64,000 nt of DNA from Sphingobacterium sp. SGR-19 (GTDB lineage Bacteria > Bacteroidota > Bacteroidia > Sphingobacteriales > Sphingobacteriaceae). The stretch spans positions 186,001-250,000 of the forward strand of contig NZ_JAAKGS010000003.1 in NCBI RefSeq assembly GCF_011043555.1, given 5' to 3'. Shown here in pieces: positions 15,852 to 25,276 of the stretch (position 1 is the first letter of the stretch; every line of letters begins with the position of its first letter). Below the pieces are notes generated by a model. It saw nothing but the letters and a program-made list of their open reading frames with translations, was not told the origin of the DNA and did no database searches. Position numbers and translations under genes: made by a program.

Positions 15852-17003
15852 TTAGTGAACAGGATGCGGAACCAAAACAGGTTTGATACACTCATCTAGC
15901 TTAGCAGAGAATACATGGTAAGCCTCCGCAACATCTTCTAAAGCGAATCGATGGGTTATAATATCTCGCGGTCGGAGTATGCCGTTTTGTACATAATCTA
16001 TCAATTTCGGTAACAGACGTTTAACAGAGGTTTGGCCAGCTCTTATTGTAATGCCCTTGTTGACAACATTGCCAATAGGCACGAGATTGTCTGTCGGTCC
16101 ATACACCCCTACAATAGACACAATCCCTCCCTTTTTAACTGAATTAATGGCCCAATGAAGTGCTGTGGCGGATCCAGCCTGCAACATCAGCTTTTTTCCG
16201 GTAATAGTCTGCATCGCATTTCCGCAAGCGTCAGAGCCGACGGCATCAATACAGACATCTGCTCCTAAGAAGTCCGTAATCCGTTTTACGAACAACACTG
16301 GATCATCCATAGATTTGAAGTTATAAGCTTCACAAGACGCGTATCTCCTAGCAAACTCTAAGCGATATTCCAAATGGTCAATGACAATAACCCTTCCGGC
16401 GCCGAAAAGCCATGCACAACGCGCCGCCATAATACCGACAGGACCGGCGCCAAACACAACTACAGTATCTCCTATTTTAATACCGCCCATTTCTGCCGCC
16501 TGATAGCCTGTTGGTAAAACGTCCGTTAACATTAATGCGTCCTCTTCGTCAAGTCCATCGGGAATCACCGTTGGGCCTACATCTGCGTAAGGTACACGAA
16601 CGTATTCTGCCTGTCCGCCATCAAATCCTCCGGCGATATGTGAATAACCAAATACACCACCTATCGCTGTAGACATGGCATTTGATTCATGACAACAGGA
16701 ATAAAGACCTTGTTTACAAAAAACACATTGACCGCAGGCGATATTAAATGGAACCAACACCCGGTCGCCTACCTTGAGGTTACGGAGGGACGAACCCACT
16801 TCCCGTACCACACCTATAAATTCATGGCCAAAAGTGGTACCTATCCGTGTGTCGGGAACCATTCCATGGTAAAGGTGGAGGTCAGATCCGCAGATACACG
16901 CTCTCGTTACCTGAAGGATGGCATCTTGAGGATGCTGTATTTCGGGCATTGGTTTGTTCTCCGCCCTCACCCGAAACGGCCCTCGATAATTCATTGCTAG
17001 CAT
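15852..17003 (-). CDS. zinc-dependent alcohol dehydrogenase (formaldehyde-dehydrogenase-like)
   Basis: 383 aa. Medium-chain dehydrogenase: GHEFIGVVREVG (catalytic zinc site), the structural-zinc cysteines CGQCVFCKQGLYSCC, and the NAD fold VFGAGPVGIMAA. The internal sequence GVFGYSHIAGGFDGGQAEYVRVP is that of the glutathione-independent formaldehyde dehydrogenase/threonine-dehydrogenase-like branch. The substrate cannot be fixed. The start is ATG 17003; a second ATG nine bases on (MNYRGPFRV) is equally possible. The gene ends the strand run in front of the hypothetical membrane gene. Confidence 0.88.
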   Translation of the reverse strand: MLAMNYRGPFRVRAENKPMPEIQHPQDAILQVTRACICGSDLHLYHGMVPDTRIGTTFGHEFIGVVREVGSSLRNLKVGDRVLVPFNIACGQCVFCKQGLYSCCHESNAMSTAIGGVFGYSHIAGGFDGGQAEYVRVPYADVGPTVIPDGLDEEDALMLTDVLPTGYQAAEMGGIKIGDTVVVFGAGPVGIMAARCAWLFGAGRVIVIDHLEYRLEFARRYASCEAYNFKSMDDPVLFVKRITDFLGADVCIDAVGSDACGNAMQTITGKKLMLQAGSATALHWAINSVKKGGIVSIVGVYGPTDNLVPIGNVVNKGITIRAGQTSVKRLLPKLIDYVQNGILRPRDIITHRFALEDVAEAYHVFSAKLDECIKPVLVPHPVH

Positions 17004-17070
17004 CGCATTATTTTTTAAATTTTCATTTCGTTATTGACGCTGTTTAATTAGTGCTTTTGTCGTATGGAAT

Positions 17071-17096
17071 AAAAAAAGCCAGTGTTTACTGGCTTT
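17071..17096 (-). terminator. intrinsic terminator of the DUF892 gene
   Basis: AAAGCCAGT (17075-17083) and ACTGGCTTT (17088-17096) form a 9-bp stem with loop GTTT. On the - strand a run of seven T (17071-17077) follows the stem, 9 nt after the stop of the ferritin-like gene. Confidence 0.85.
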
Positions 17097-17104
17097 CTTA
17101 TGAT

Positions 17105-17626
17105 CTAAGCGGTCTCTCCCACATTAGCTTCTTCCATCGCTATTTTCGTCAATAATTCATCTGTTTCCTTTTCCTCCGCTAAGGTCTGCCCAAGCAAATC
17201 TTTAATCTCGGTATGCCCCATCAATTTAGCATAAGTAACAACACATCCATAACTCGCGATTTCGTAGTGTTCTACCTTTTGCGCTGCGGCAATCAATGCA
17301 GCGTCTACTACCTCTGGGCTGTCTTCAAACTCTTCAATGATCTCCTCAGCTTCTTTTAGTAGACCTTCCATAGCTTTACATTTTTTGCCACGACCGTTGA
17401 GACCTAGATTGGAAAACGCTGATTTTAGACGCTCTATATGATTTTCCGTCTGTTCGTAGTGTTCTTCAAATGCTTTCTTAAGCGTGGGGCTGTTAGCCGC
17501 GTTAGCTAGTTTTTTTAACCCTTTCAACAGCTGACGTTCAGCGCCCAAAATGTCCTTCATTTCATCTACCATTAATTCGTGTAAATGTGCATTTGGCATA
17601 TTGCCTTTTTCATTCATCTGTGCCAT
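17105..17626 (-). CDS. ferritin-like DUF892 protein (YciE/YciF family)
   Basis: 173 aa, all-alpha four-helix bundle of the ferritin superfamily. Acidic/histidine positions typical of the diiron site are visible: DEMKDILGAERQLL in helix 1, EEHYEQTENHIERL in helix 2, AAAQKVEHYEIASYG in helix 3 and LAEEKETDELLTKIA in helix 4. YciE/YciF proteins are induced by osmotic and oxidative stress; their precise role is not known. It has its own intrinsic terminator. It neighbours CsbD and stress-type dehydrogenases. Confidence 0.9.
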   Translation of the reverse strand: MAQMNEKGNMPNAHLHELMVDEMKDILGAERQLLKGLKKLANAANSPTLKKAFEEHYEQTENHIERLKSAFSNLGLNGRGKKCKAMEGLLKEAEEIIEEFEDSPEVVDAALIAAAQKVEHYEIASYGCVVTYAKLMGHTEIKDLLGQTLAEEKETDELLTKIAMEEANVGETA

Positions 17627-17782
17627 AACCTATTTTATGTTTGTTTGTAAATAGAACATCTTATTTGCCTTATTAGTTCGAAGTTTTTTCCAATTTAAGT
17701 AGTAATACCTAATCACTACAGTAGAAAGAAATAAGCAAACCGTATAAAGCGTAATCCATTCATTTTAAATAGTAAAATATAC

Positions 17783-17817
17783 AAAAAAATAGGCTGCCTT
17801 AAAAAGGCAGCCTATTT
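17783..17817 (-). terminator. intrinsic terminator of the CsbD gene
   Basis: AAATAGGCTGCC (17787-17798) and GGCAGCCTATTT (17806-17817) form a 12-bp stem with loop TTAAAAA. The - strand T run is 17783-17789, downstream of the CsbD gene stop at 17864. Confidence 0.85.
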
Positions 17818-17863
17818 TTCATCCAACATACTTGTCAGTTTAATTACAAACAGGATTTATAGT

Positions 17864-18052
17864 TTAATCCAGACTATTCAACCAATCTTCTACTTCTTCT
17901 TTAGTCTTTCCTGTTTTCTTTTGTAATCTCCCCAACAATTCGTCTTCCTTACCTTCAGCATATAACAAGTCGTCGTCTGTTAAATCCGCATATTGCTGTT
18001 TAACTTTTCCTTTTACTTCGTTCCAACGACCTTTCCATGTTAATTTATTCAT
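17864..18052 (-). CDS. CsbD family stress protein
   Basis: 62 aa, small, helical and highly charged. It carries the CsbD pattern [52 protein letters not shown]; the family is induced by general stress (sigmaB in Bacillus). The ATG is preceded by a strong Shine-Dalgarno, AAAAGGAGGAAACA, which is unusual in Bacteroidota and suggests high expression. The function of CsbD proteins is unknown. Confidence 0.9.
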   Translation of the reverse strand: MNKLTWKGRWNEVKGKVKQQYADLTDDDLLYAEGKEDELLGRLQKKTGKTKEEVEDWLNSLD

Positions 18053-18137
18053 TGTTTCCTCCTTTTAATGTATTGTCTACTTAAAGAACCAACAGATTCC
18101 GTTTTTGTTCTACATTTTTTAAAAAAATAACTTTTTC

Positions 18138-18704
18138 CTATCCAATTTTTGCTATGTCATTTGTTTGTTTTTTCTCTACCATAGTTATCATGGGGAGCCA
18201 ATTAATCAAGTCCGTAAATATACTATTACAGGTCTGAATAAGTATGGCACCGGAGTTTCCGGAAAATTGCTTTTTATAGATTCGTTTTTCCTTTTTATAC
18301 CGAAAGGCATAATAAACCGTGCCTATTTCCCTTTTTTGTTTTGGGTTGTTGGTTTTAAAGGCCAATCCTGTTACACTGATCAACACATCGGCTTTGGGAA
18401 TAGATTCCCCCGTTAACCCATCTAACATACGTAAGGTTACTACTGCGGATTCTGCACAATATTTTTCGATTTTACTTTTTGGAACAGAAAGCAGTTGGGT
18501 TTTGCATTGATCATCATAACAGACCAACGAACCTAAAAAATAATCACCACTGTGAAATTCCAGCGACCATAGCGAACTTAGATATCCTGCGGTCATACTC
18601 TCGGCACACAACAATTTTAAGCCATGGGCTTTGAGAAATTCTCCACAAGCCGCTAGAGCTCCTTCATCTATTTGCATAACAGGCTTTATCATTGTATTTT
18701 CCAT
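18138..18704 (-). CDS. CinA C-terminal-like (PncC family) protein
   Basis: 188 aa. Matches the CinA C-terminal/PncC fold: CAESMTAGYLSS with Ser36 in the usual active position, GSLVCYDDQCKTQLLSVP and GTVYYAFRYKK. PncC hydrolyses nicotinamide mononucleotide to nicotinate mononucleotide and ammonia. The glycine-rich VTGIAGPGG segment of the family is replaced by SVTGLAFKTNN, so activity is uncertain. The start lies 4 nt after the stop of a NarL-type response regulator gene, so the two are likely one transcript. The C-terminal 40 residues are an extension. Confidence 0.75.
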   Translation of the reverse strand: MENTMIKPVMQIDEGALAACGEFLKAHGLKLLCAESMTAGYLSSLWSLEFHSGDYFLGSLVCYDDQCKTQLLSVPKSKIEKYCAESAVVTLRMLDGLTGESIPKADVLISVTGLAFKTNNPKQKREIGTVYYAFRYKKEKRIYKKQFSGNSGAILIQTCNSIFTDLINWLPMITMVEKKQTNDIAKIG

Positions 18705-18708
18705 AAAC

Positions 18709-19368
18709 CTATTTCAGTAACCCATTTTGGATAGCAAATTTGATTAACGCAGGTGTATTTTTTGATTTTGTTTTATCAATTAAGCTTTGTCTATGTCCCT
18801 CCACAGTCCGTTTGCTTAAAAACAATTTCTTAGATATTTCTAGATTAGTAAGTCCTTCTCCAAGCAGCTCCAACACCTCCATTTCCCGCGAGGACAGTGA
18901 CAACTCCGACGGATCTATTTTACAAGATCGGGTCTCTTCTTTATTAATGAGTTTATCCACTAGTTTCATCGTAAGCTCTTCACACAGATAACGTCCGCCT
19001 TTGGCCACGTGATTTATACAAAAAAGCATTTCATCTGCTGTCACATTTTTAACGAGATACGCCCTGGCTCCATATTGAAAACATTGTGCAACATATTGTT
19101 CTTCATCCAACATGGTTAATACAATAACACGTATCGCTATGTTTTTTTGGTTAAATTCTTTAATCAACTGTAATCCATCGACGTTATCCATGGTTAAATC
19201 CGTAATTAAAATATCCGCTTCCACCCCAGCTCCCACCAAATCCAATATTTCCTTGCCACTGCCTACATCTGCTACGACTTCAAAATTATCCTGAGCGTCC
19301 AAAAGCAGCTTGATGCCGTTTCTGACTACTAGATGATCTTCCGCTAATAATATTTTTGTCTTTTCCAT
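18709..19368 (-). CDS. NarL/FixJ-type response regulator
   Basis: 219 aa. REC domain (residues 3-120) with the phospho-acceptor Asp57 (ILITDLTM), the acidic pair near residue 10 (AEDH), and Lys in YLVKNV. The C-terminus is a LuxR-type HTH: LSSREMEVLELLGEGLTNLEISKKLFLSKRTVEGHRQSL. No sensor kinase is next to it, so the partner lies elsewhere. It is followed immediately by the CinA-like gene. It may control nearby stress genes, but nothing in the sequence shows a binding site. Confidence 0.9.
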   Translation of the reverse strand: MEKTKILLAEDHLVVRNGIKLLLDAQDNFEVVADVGSGKEILDLVGAGVEADILITDLTMDNVDGLQLIKEFNQKNIAIRVIVLTMLDEEQYVAQCFQYGARAYLVKNVTADEMLFCINHVAKGGRYLCEELTMKLVDKLINKEETRSCKIDPSELSLSSREMEVLELLGEGLTNLEISKKLFLSKRTVEGHRQSLIDKTKSKNTPALIKFAIQNGLLK

Positions 19369-19513
19369 TTTAACTTCGATCCTTTACTTCCTTTTTGTTT
19401 CTCATGTTCAACAATTAAATCCATTGAATAGTTTATTTATTTATCCAGTTACGCTAAAAAATCGCTTAGTATAAATCCTTCAAATCTTCTCAGCTACTAT
19501 TTTCAACCTATCG

Positions 19514-20215
19514 CTACACTATCCGTCGTGTGTTCAGCGCCTTAGCCCACTTACCATGTCTACAACGCGGACACGTAGAATTCTTCAATATGTGATCGCG
19601 CTGCTGTATACAACCACAATTCATACAAGCCAGTACGCTATCAGAAGCAGATAAATCAGCTTCCTTGTAAACATCGGGGAACAACGGTAAACCAAACTTC
19701 ACTTCTTCATCAGTATAAAATAGTACACTGATGGTACCATCTGTTTCCAATACGGCCGTTCTTACCTGGCCCAGATGCTCGACAGACTGATTACGCAACT
19801 CCGCAAAAAATTCTACGGTAGAAAAATCATTGTCTTTCTCATTTTTTACACTGAACACCCCGTTTTCGACCACAGTCATCTCTTTGCCCTCTAGGATTCG
19901 GTGGATGGAAAGTGATTTAGACGCTATCCACGTTAATGTTTTGTATATCGTCATAACGACGGCAAAGACGACTAAAGCGTGAAAAACAGGTATATCCTCT
20001 TGGAACATCGGGTCGCCGGCAGCAGAGCCTAACCCCAGTATAATTGCCACTTCAAACAATGTAAGCTGACGTACTCCTCTCTTTCCTGATAGGCGGAGTA
20101 CCAATAAAATCATCAAAAACATGATGGCGGTACGCAAAATTATTTCTGTAATAAAATGCCACTCAATGCTTTCTATTAGTAAGTTTTTGATATCAACATC
20201 AAACATATTTTTCAA
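19514..20215 (-). CDS. YetF-like (DUF421) membrane protein with C-terminal zinc ribbon
   Basis: 233 aa. Three hydrophobic helices (ITEIILRTAIMFLMILLVLRLSG, LTLFEVAIILGLGSAAG, FHALVVFAVVMTIYKTLTW), then the DUF421 beta-domain core (GKEMTVVENGVFSVKN, TVEFFAELRNQSVEHLGQVRTAVLETDG). Members are membrane proteins of unknown function, seen in spore-former stress genes. Unusual: after the DUF421 core a zinc-ribbon C-terminus with CMNCGC and CPRCRHG has been added. It stands alone between two gene groups. Confidence 0.8.
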   Translation of the reverse strand: MKNMFDVDIKNLLIESIEWHFITEIILRTAIMFLMILLVLRLSGKRGVRQLTLFEVAIILGLGSAAGDPMFQEDIPVFHALVVFAVVMTIYKTLTWIASKSLSIHRILEGKEMTVVENGVFSVKNEKDNDFSTVEFFAELRNQSVEHLGQVRTAVLETDGTISVLFYTDEEVKFGLPLFPDVYKEADLSASDSVLACMNCGCIQQRDHILKNSTCPRCRHGKWAKALNTRRIV

Positions 20216-20260
20216 TCATTATATGAATAGTACAAGGCAAAGACAAAATAGTTTGCATTA

Positions 20261-20293
20261 AAAAAGGAGCTGCTTAAAATGCAACTCCTTTTT
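20261..20293 (-). terminator. intrinsic terminator of the DUF1080 gene
   Basis: On the - strand AAAAAGGAGTTGC pairs imperfectly with GCAGCTCCTTTTT (one A/C mismatch) around ATTTTAA, followed by the T run. It lies 21 nt after the stop of the 1131-aa gene. Confidence 0.7.
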
Positions 20294-20314
20294 GCTATAC
20301 TGACAACACATTCA

Positions 20315-23300
20315 CTAAAGACTCTTCACCCGTATATTTCTGAAGAAAACTTCTGAACCATGTCCTAGAAAACCAATATGCCCCGATTTTTTGCTTAACC
20401 CAGGATGTTTCTTGCCATCCAAGGTTCCATTTTTTGAAGCTTCCGCAAGATCACCATCTAGAATAACCACACCGTTAAGTGTTACTTTGATCTTATCGCC
20501 TTGCACACGGATCTCTTGTTCATTCCATTCGCCGATCGGCTTCATACCTTCGCGTTTCGCAGGAATAATACCATAGGCGGAACCATGATATTGATATTCT
20601 TTCAGATTTTTGTAAATCTCTGCATCATTATCTAAAATCTGTATTTCCGTACCTGCATAGGCTGCATCTCCTTCTAATGGCGTACGGATACCTACCCCAT
20701 TATTGGCACCAGGCGTCAATTTAAATTCAAAACGGTACACAAAATCGTCGTATTCATTTTTCGTATAAAGGTTCTTACCAAACTTGGCATCCGGATTTGC
20801 TCTGATATAACCTTCCGGTGTTACTTCGTAAGCCGGCGTTTCTGTCCACTTATCGAGATCATTACCATCGAATAACATCTCAAAGCCCTCTTTCTTTTCT
20901 TCCTCACTCAACGTATATGTTTCTTTACGCGCGAGCTCTTTTACATATATATCCCGGTACCACACTTGTGATCCATGTGCTTGGAGTTCGATCTGTTCAA
21001 CTGGAAAAATAGATTGGTTGCGATCCCAATAGTTTTCAAGTGTTACATTGTCTACAACTAATTCACCGTTTAACCATACCCATACTTTCTCACCCACCAT
21101 GCGGATTTTAAATGTGTTCCATTCGCCCAGCGCATTATCGACAACTTTCAATGGTGTGGATGGATATTTTTTATTGTTGTATAGACCACCGGATCCGACT
21201 TGCGCACCTACATTCGTACGTGCGATATCCCATATCTGCACCTGTGGAGTACCGCGAAGATAAACGCCTGCATCCGGCTCTTTCCCGTTAGGATCCAGTT
21301 TCCAATCCACCAGCATCTCAAAATCACCATATTGCTTTACCGTCGCGATATTATCACCCTCTCCCGAGAAAACGAGTTCACCCTTAACCGCTCTCCAACT
21401 ATCACGCATTTTCTTATCGGCTACAGCTTGCTTTTGCTCCAATTCTTTTGGAGACATTGCTGCACGCTTGATAGGATTCTCAACAAGACCTTTCCAACCT
21501 GTAAGATCCGTACCATTAAAGATAGACCGATAGCCTTCTCCTGCCGGCATTTCCGTTAGGTGACGGACGATGGCTTCCCGTAAGTAAGAACTCTCACTGC
21601 CAGACAGATTCTCCATTGCTTTATTCAAGATATTACGGACATCTGTTCCAATAAAATTATAACTGTCCGTAGCAATATTGATTGCCGTATTTGTCGCAGC
21701 ACCCGTCAAGTCCTTATCATCCATATACCTTGCAGCAAACATCAGCGCCTGATAAGTACCTGTTGCCTGCAAGCTACTTAATACGGTGCGCTTTTGTGCG
21801 GTGCTTTCTGCCAGCTCAAACGCATCTTTTAACAGCAACGTTTTCTGCACATTGGTATGTTCACTCGCGTTAATATGCTTAACCAAACCGTTGAAAATTG
21901 CACCAAAATGTTCGTTGACGCGTTCAGACCTAGATAATTCGATCAGCATAGGCAAAGCCTCTGGGTCAGACCAATTCGCAAGCGCGAGAACAGCTGAATT
22001 TTTGAGTTCATTATTTTTCAAGAAGCCTTTGACTGTTTTCAAGGATTCCTTGCCGCCCACACCTGCAAATACAGGGAAAAGTTTTGCAGAAGCCGGTGTA
22101 GGGTTTCTTGAAGTTTCCACCGCTAACTGATTTATTTTCGCGTCCTTGTCACTACGCGCGTTTAAGGCAATGACCAATGCCTCTTGTACATAACGGGCAT
22201 CACTTTCTGACATACTAGCCAATACATTAACCAATGCATCTACATGGTCGGGATTTACCACATTTGGCAGCGCTTTCAATGCCGCTACTTTCACATGGTT
22301 ATCACTAGCCGTTAATAATGGTAGAACGACTTTCGACGAGTTCGCATTCGTGCGCGTGGCCAGAACTTTCAGCAACGCCAACTTCGTTTTTGTATCTGCG
22401 CCTGCAATGGCGTTGTTAATTTTTTCAACGACTTCTGTATCTTTTGAAGATAGTAGCAATGCTTCGATAGCTTGCGTCGTCGTCTCATCAGCATTTGGTA
22501 ACTCCGAAATCAGGTAATCTGTACTACCATCACTGGATAGTTTAGAAAGCGTATTTAAGCCGGCAATTTTTGCCCTTGTATACTTTAAATTGCCCAGTGA
22601 TTTTTTGATATCTGGCACGAGTGCCTCCGTACCTTCCGCTGCCAGGTAGTTGAGGATACTCTCCTGCACCTCTGGCGAAGATTTCCGCAATGTCCCGATC
22701 AGCTTTTTGGTATCTGCATCTGTTCCATTTTCCGCCAAAAGATCCGATGCCGCCGCACGATACAACGGATCGTTGCTCAACGCCGCTTTCATCAATTGCT
22801 TACGCGTTTTTGCCGGGTTTGCTTTTGTCAATAGCGTCAACGCGCCGACCTGTAATGTTGGCGCTTCCGCTTTTGCAGCCTCTTTAGCAATAATATTGGC
22901 GATAGCAATAGCTTGCTTTTGCTGTCCTTCATCCAATAAGTTATTGGCATAATCCAATGTCAGCCCGCCAATATTGGTTTTATCAAATTGATAATTAACT
23001 CCTTTTAGCTTTGCCAAAAACACCGGAGCCGATTTCGTACCGGCAATTTTACTCAATGCAGTATAAGCGTTGCGTTGGTAATTCTCAGACGTATATTTTG
23101 CTAATGTAGCAATGATAGCCTCTTCGTCACTTTTTGAGCGCAGATCGCCCAAGGCGCCTACGATAGCTGTTGTCGTTTTTTCAGAAGCCGACGACGCTAA
23201 GGCATTCGACAACGCCTGCGCTGCTTCCGGCGTACGGATACCGTTTAATGCCATCGCCGCTTTATCGACAAGATATTCATCTTTCAAGTACGGAACGAGC

Positions 23301-23710
23301 ACATCGATTGCTTCATTTTTCGAAGCCTGTCTCATCAATTGTAACACAAAGCCTTTATTGTCCTTGTCTTGCAATCTTTCCAACGCCAATATCAATCCTT
23401 TAGAAAAGATTTCGCGTTGCGCCTCCATACCCGGCTGCATCACGTAAAAGGAATAGGAATTAGCCGCATATTCTGTTGCGGCATTATTTCCGCCTTGCGG
23501 TTTTAGCCCTGTAAGCAGATTCGCCACATCCTCTGCCGTGAAGTTTTGGAGTTCCTTCATGGCAGCTGTAAATTTGTTTATTTCTTCAGCCGGTTGCTGC
23601 GCCAACACGTCCGCAATTTTCGTTGCTGAAGTCCTGTTTGCCGGTTGCTGTGCATACGCCGCAACCTGTATAAGCAAAAGTGCTGATAATGTATTAAATA
23701 CTTTCTTCAT
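20315..23710 (-). CDS. exported HEAT-repeat protein with two DUF1080 (3-keto-disaccharide hydrolase) domains
   Basis: 1131 aa. Signal peptide (MKKVFNTLSALLLIQVAAYAQ). Residues about 30-700 are alpha-helical HEAT-like repeats of 30-40 residues (pattern 'A-x-x-A-L/x-x-L'). From about residue 723 (EGYRSIFNGTDLTGWKGL) and again from about 940 (EGFEMLFDGNDLDKWTET) come two DUF1080/LamG-like domains of about 200 residues with the family's xYxFDG-xxxxW opening. DUF1080 domains hydrolyse 3-keto-glycosides in periplasm-exported pathways. The gene ends the operon that starts with the Gfo/Idh/MocA oxidoreductase, which is likely the partner. Two tandem domains in one chain are unusual. Substrate unknown. 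Confidence 0.82.
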   Translation of the reverse strand: MKKVFNTLSALLLIQVAAYAQQPANRTSATKIADVLAQQPAEEINKFTAAMKELQNFTAEDVANLLTGLKPQGGNNAATEYAANSYSFYVMQPGMEAQREIFSKGLILALERLQDKDNKGFVLQLMRQASKNEAIDVLVPYLKDEYLVDKAAMALNGIRTPEAAQALSNALASSASEKTTTAIVGALGDLRSKSDEEAIIATLAKYTSENYQRNAYTALSKIAGTKSAPVFLAKLKGVNYQFDKTNIGGLTLDYANNLLDEGQQKQAIAIANIIAKEAAKAEAPTLQVGALTLLTKANPAKTRKQLMKAALSNDPLYRAAASDLLAENGTDADTKKLIGTLRKSSPEVQESILNYLAAEGTEALVPDIKKSLGNLKYTRAKIAGLNTLSKLSSDGSTDYLISELPNADETTTQAIEALLLSSKDTEVVEKINNAIAGADTKTKLALLKVLATRTNANSSKVVLPLLTASDNHVKVAALKALPNVVNPDHVDALVNVLASMSESDARYVQEALVIALNARSDKDAKINQLAVETSRNPTPASAKLFPVFAGVGGKESLKTVKGFLKNNELKNSAVLALANWSDPEALPMLIELSRSERVNEHFGAIFNGLVKHINASEHTNVQKTLLLKDAFELAESTAQKRTVLSSLQATGTYQALMFAARYMDDKDLTGAATNTAINIATDSYNFIGTDVRNILNKAMENLSGSESSYLREAIVRHLTEMPAGEGYRSIFNGTDLTGWKGLVENPIKRAAMSPKELEQKQAVADKKMRDSWRAVKGELVFSGEGDNIATVKQYGDFEMLVDWKLDPNGKEPDAGVYLRGTPQVQIWDIARTNVGAQVGSGGLYNNKKYPSTPLKVVDNALGEWNTFKIRMVGEKVWVWLNGELVVDNVTLENYWDRNQSIFPVEQIELQAHGSQVWYRDIYVKELARKETYTLSEEEKKEGFEMLFDGNDLDKWTETPAYEVTPEGYIRANPDAKFGKNLYTKNEYDDFVYRFEFKLTPGANNGVGIRTPLEGDAAYAGTEIQILDNDAEIYKNLKEYQYHGSAYGIIPAKREGMKPIGEWNEQEIRVQGDKIKVTLNGVVILDGDLAEASKNGTLDGKKHPGLSKKSGHIGFLGHGSEVFFRNIRVKSL

Positions 23711-23726
23711 TTTTCAATAGGTTAAT

Positions 23727-24995
23727 TTAGATAATCCAAGGACCACGCATAGGTTGATCAATTAATCTGTTTGCTGCTTCATCATCCACAAACGCTTGTT
23801 TCGCGGAATCGAATTTCAGCGTCCGGTTTAAGCGTAGGGCTGCCAATCCTAAATTAACCAATGTGGCTGAATAATAACCGTTTTGTTCATTCAACGCGAA
23901 TTTTTGTCTTGTCCGGCAGGCTTCTACAAAATCAGTCATCTGCGGAGCAGGATCTGGGTATTGCGCCAATTTTCGCTCCATATCGGGGATATCGGATACG
24001 AATCCTTTATACAATTTTCCCTTCGGTCCTTCAATATAGGCCAATCCTTCCTCCGTACCTGCGCCATCCAATACAATCTGGCATCCGTCAGCATAAGTAT
24101 AGGTAATTTTTCGCCAGGTTCCCACAGCATCCGAATGCTGTTGTGGTGCATCCACTTCAATCGTTATAGGACTTTCTTCGTCTTTGCCCAGAAAATATTG
24201 AACAGGATCGAGATAGTGCTGCCCCATATCACCTAATCCACCCCCGTCGTAATCCCAATATCCACGGAATGTCGTATGCACACGGTGCGTACTATAAGGT
24301 TTATGCGGAGCCGGTCCTAACCACATTTCGTAATCCAATTCTTTGGGAACCTGTTCTACGGGCAGATTCTCGCGTCCAACCCAATAAAACTTCCAGTCAA
24401 ACCCCGTGTGCTTGCTGATCGTGACTTTTAACGGCCATCCCAGCATACCAGTATCGACTAATTTTTTGATTTTTTTGACGGGCACATTCATCCCATAGAA
24501 GTTAGCATCAAAGCGGAACCAGGTATTTAATCTAAAAATATTCCCATGTTGTGCTACCGCTTCTTTTACTTTTTTGCCTTCCCCAATCGTACGCGTCATC
24601 GGCTTTTCACACCAGATATCCTTACCTGAGCGGGCAGCTTCTACCGCCATGATACCATGCCAATGTGGCGGTGTCGCAATATGTACAATATCTACTTCGG
24701 GGTTTTGGATCAATTCGCGGAAGTCGTGATGTTCTGTCACTCCTCCACCAAGGGCTTTTTGTGCTATTGCTAAGTGTCTGGTATCTACATCACAAATGGC
24801 TACTGTTTTTGTACCAGCATATTTGAAATGCCCTCTTCCCATGGATCCGACACCGATTACTCCTTTGGTTAAATGGTCACTGGGTGCAAGAAAACCTTTA
24901 CCGCCGAGCACGTGTCTGGGCACAATGGTAAAAGCTGCCGCACCAATCAACGTCTTCTTCAGAAAATTACGTCTTGATGTTTTATTTTCACTCAT
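23727..24995 (-). CDS. Tat-exported Gfo/Idh/MocA oxidoreductase
   Basis: 422 aa. Twin-arginine signal SRRNFLKKTLIGAAAF. The NAD fold is GVIGVGSMGRGHF; the EKP motif (CEKPMTRT, about residue 129) marks Gfo/Idh/MocA enzymes. Residues such as HYDDGGGLGDMGQHYLDPVQ also fit the glycoside 3-dehydrogenase-like branch that oxidises sugar 3-OH groups. It is 16 nt in front of the DUF1080 gene on the same strand. Together they fit a two-step route: oxidise a glycoside at C3, then hydrolyse it. The cofactor and substrate cannot be read from sequence. The gene is divergent from a ROK regulator. Confidence 0.85.
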   Translation of the reverse strand: MSENKTSRRNFLKKTLIGAAAFTIVPRHVLGGKGFLAPSDHLTKGVIGVGSMGRGHFKYAGTKTVAICDVDTRHLAIAQKALGGGVTEHHDFRELIQNPEVDIVHIATPPHWHGIMAVEAARSGKDIWCEKPMTRTIGEGKKVKEAVAQHGNIFRLNTWFRFDANFYGMNVPVKKIKKLVDTGMLGWPLKVTISKHTGFDWKFYWVGRENLPVEQVPKELDYEMWLGPAPHKPYSTHRVHTTFRGYWDYDGGGLGDMGQHYLDPVQYFLGKDEESPITIEVDAPQQHSDAVGTWRKITYTYADGCQIVLDGAGTEEGLAYIEGPKGKLYKGFVSDIPDMERKLAQYPDPAPQMTDFVEACRTRQKFALNEQNGYYSATLVNLGLAALRLNRTLKFDSAKQAFVDDEAANRLIDQPMRGPWII

Positions 24996-25276
24996 GCTTG
25001 TTTATTGATTAAATTAGGTTTTAAATATTCTTTATGATTTGAGATTCTACTATTATATTTTGGATTCTCCAATTTCATTACGTCGATATTAACGATAACT
25101 CCTTGTCACCTTTTATTCTCCCAACCTATTCTTAAAAGCCAAATTATACTATTTTTCCCACTAAAACAAAAACATAAATTATATTTTTCAAAAAAATTAC
25201 TTGATTAATATAAAATTTAGAAATAAAAATTATCTTTATTAAAAATTTCAAAGAATAGCAGTTTTAATTATATCAG
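24996..25276. promoter_or_regulatory. divergent promoter region Gfo/Idh - ROK
   Basis: 281 nt, strongly AT-rich. AATAAA (25222-25227) and TTTATT (25235-25240) form a 6-bp inverted repeat with a 7-nt centre about 40 nt before the ROK start; it could be a ROK operator. No exact TAnnTTTG box was found. Nothing else recognised. Confidence 0.3.

Noticed and set aside
22556..22952. Long + strand frames opposite the DUF1080 gene
   Set aside because: These are shadows of the HEAT-repeat coding sequence in another frame.
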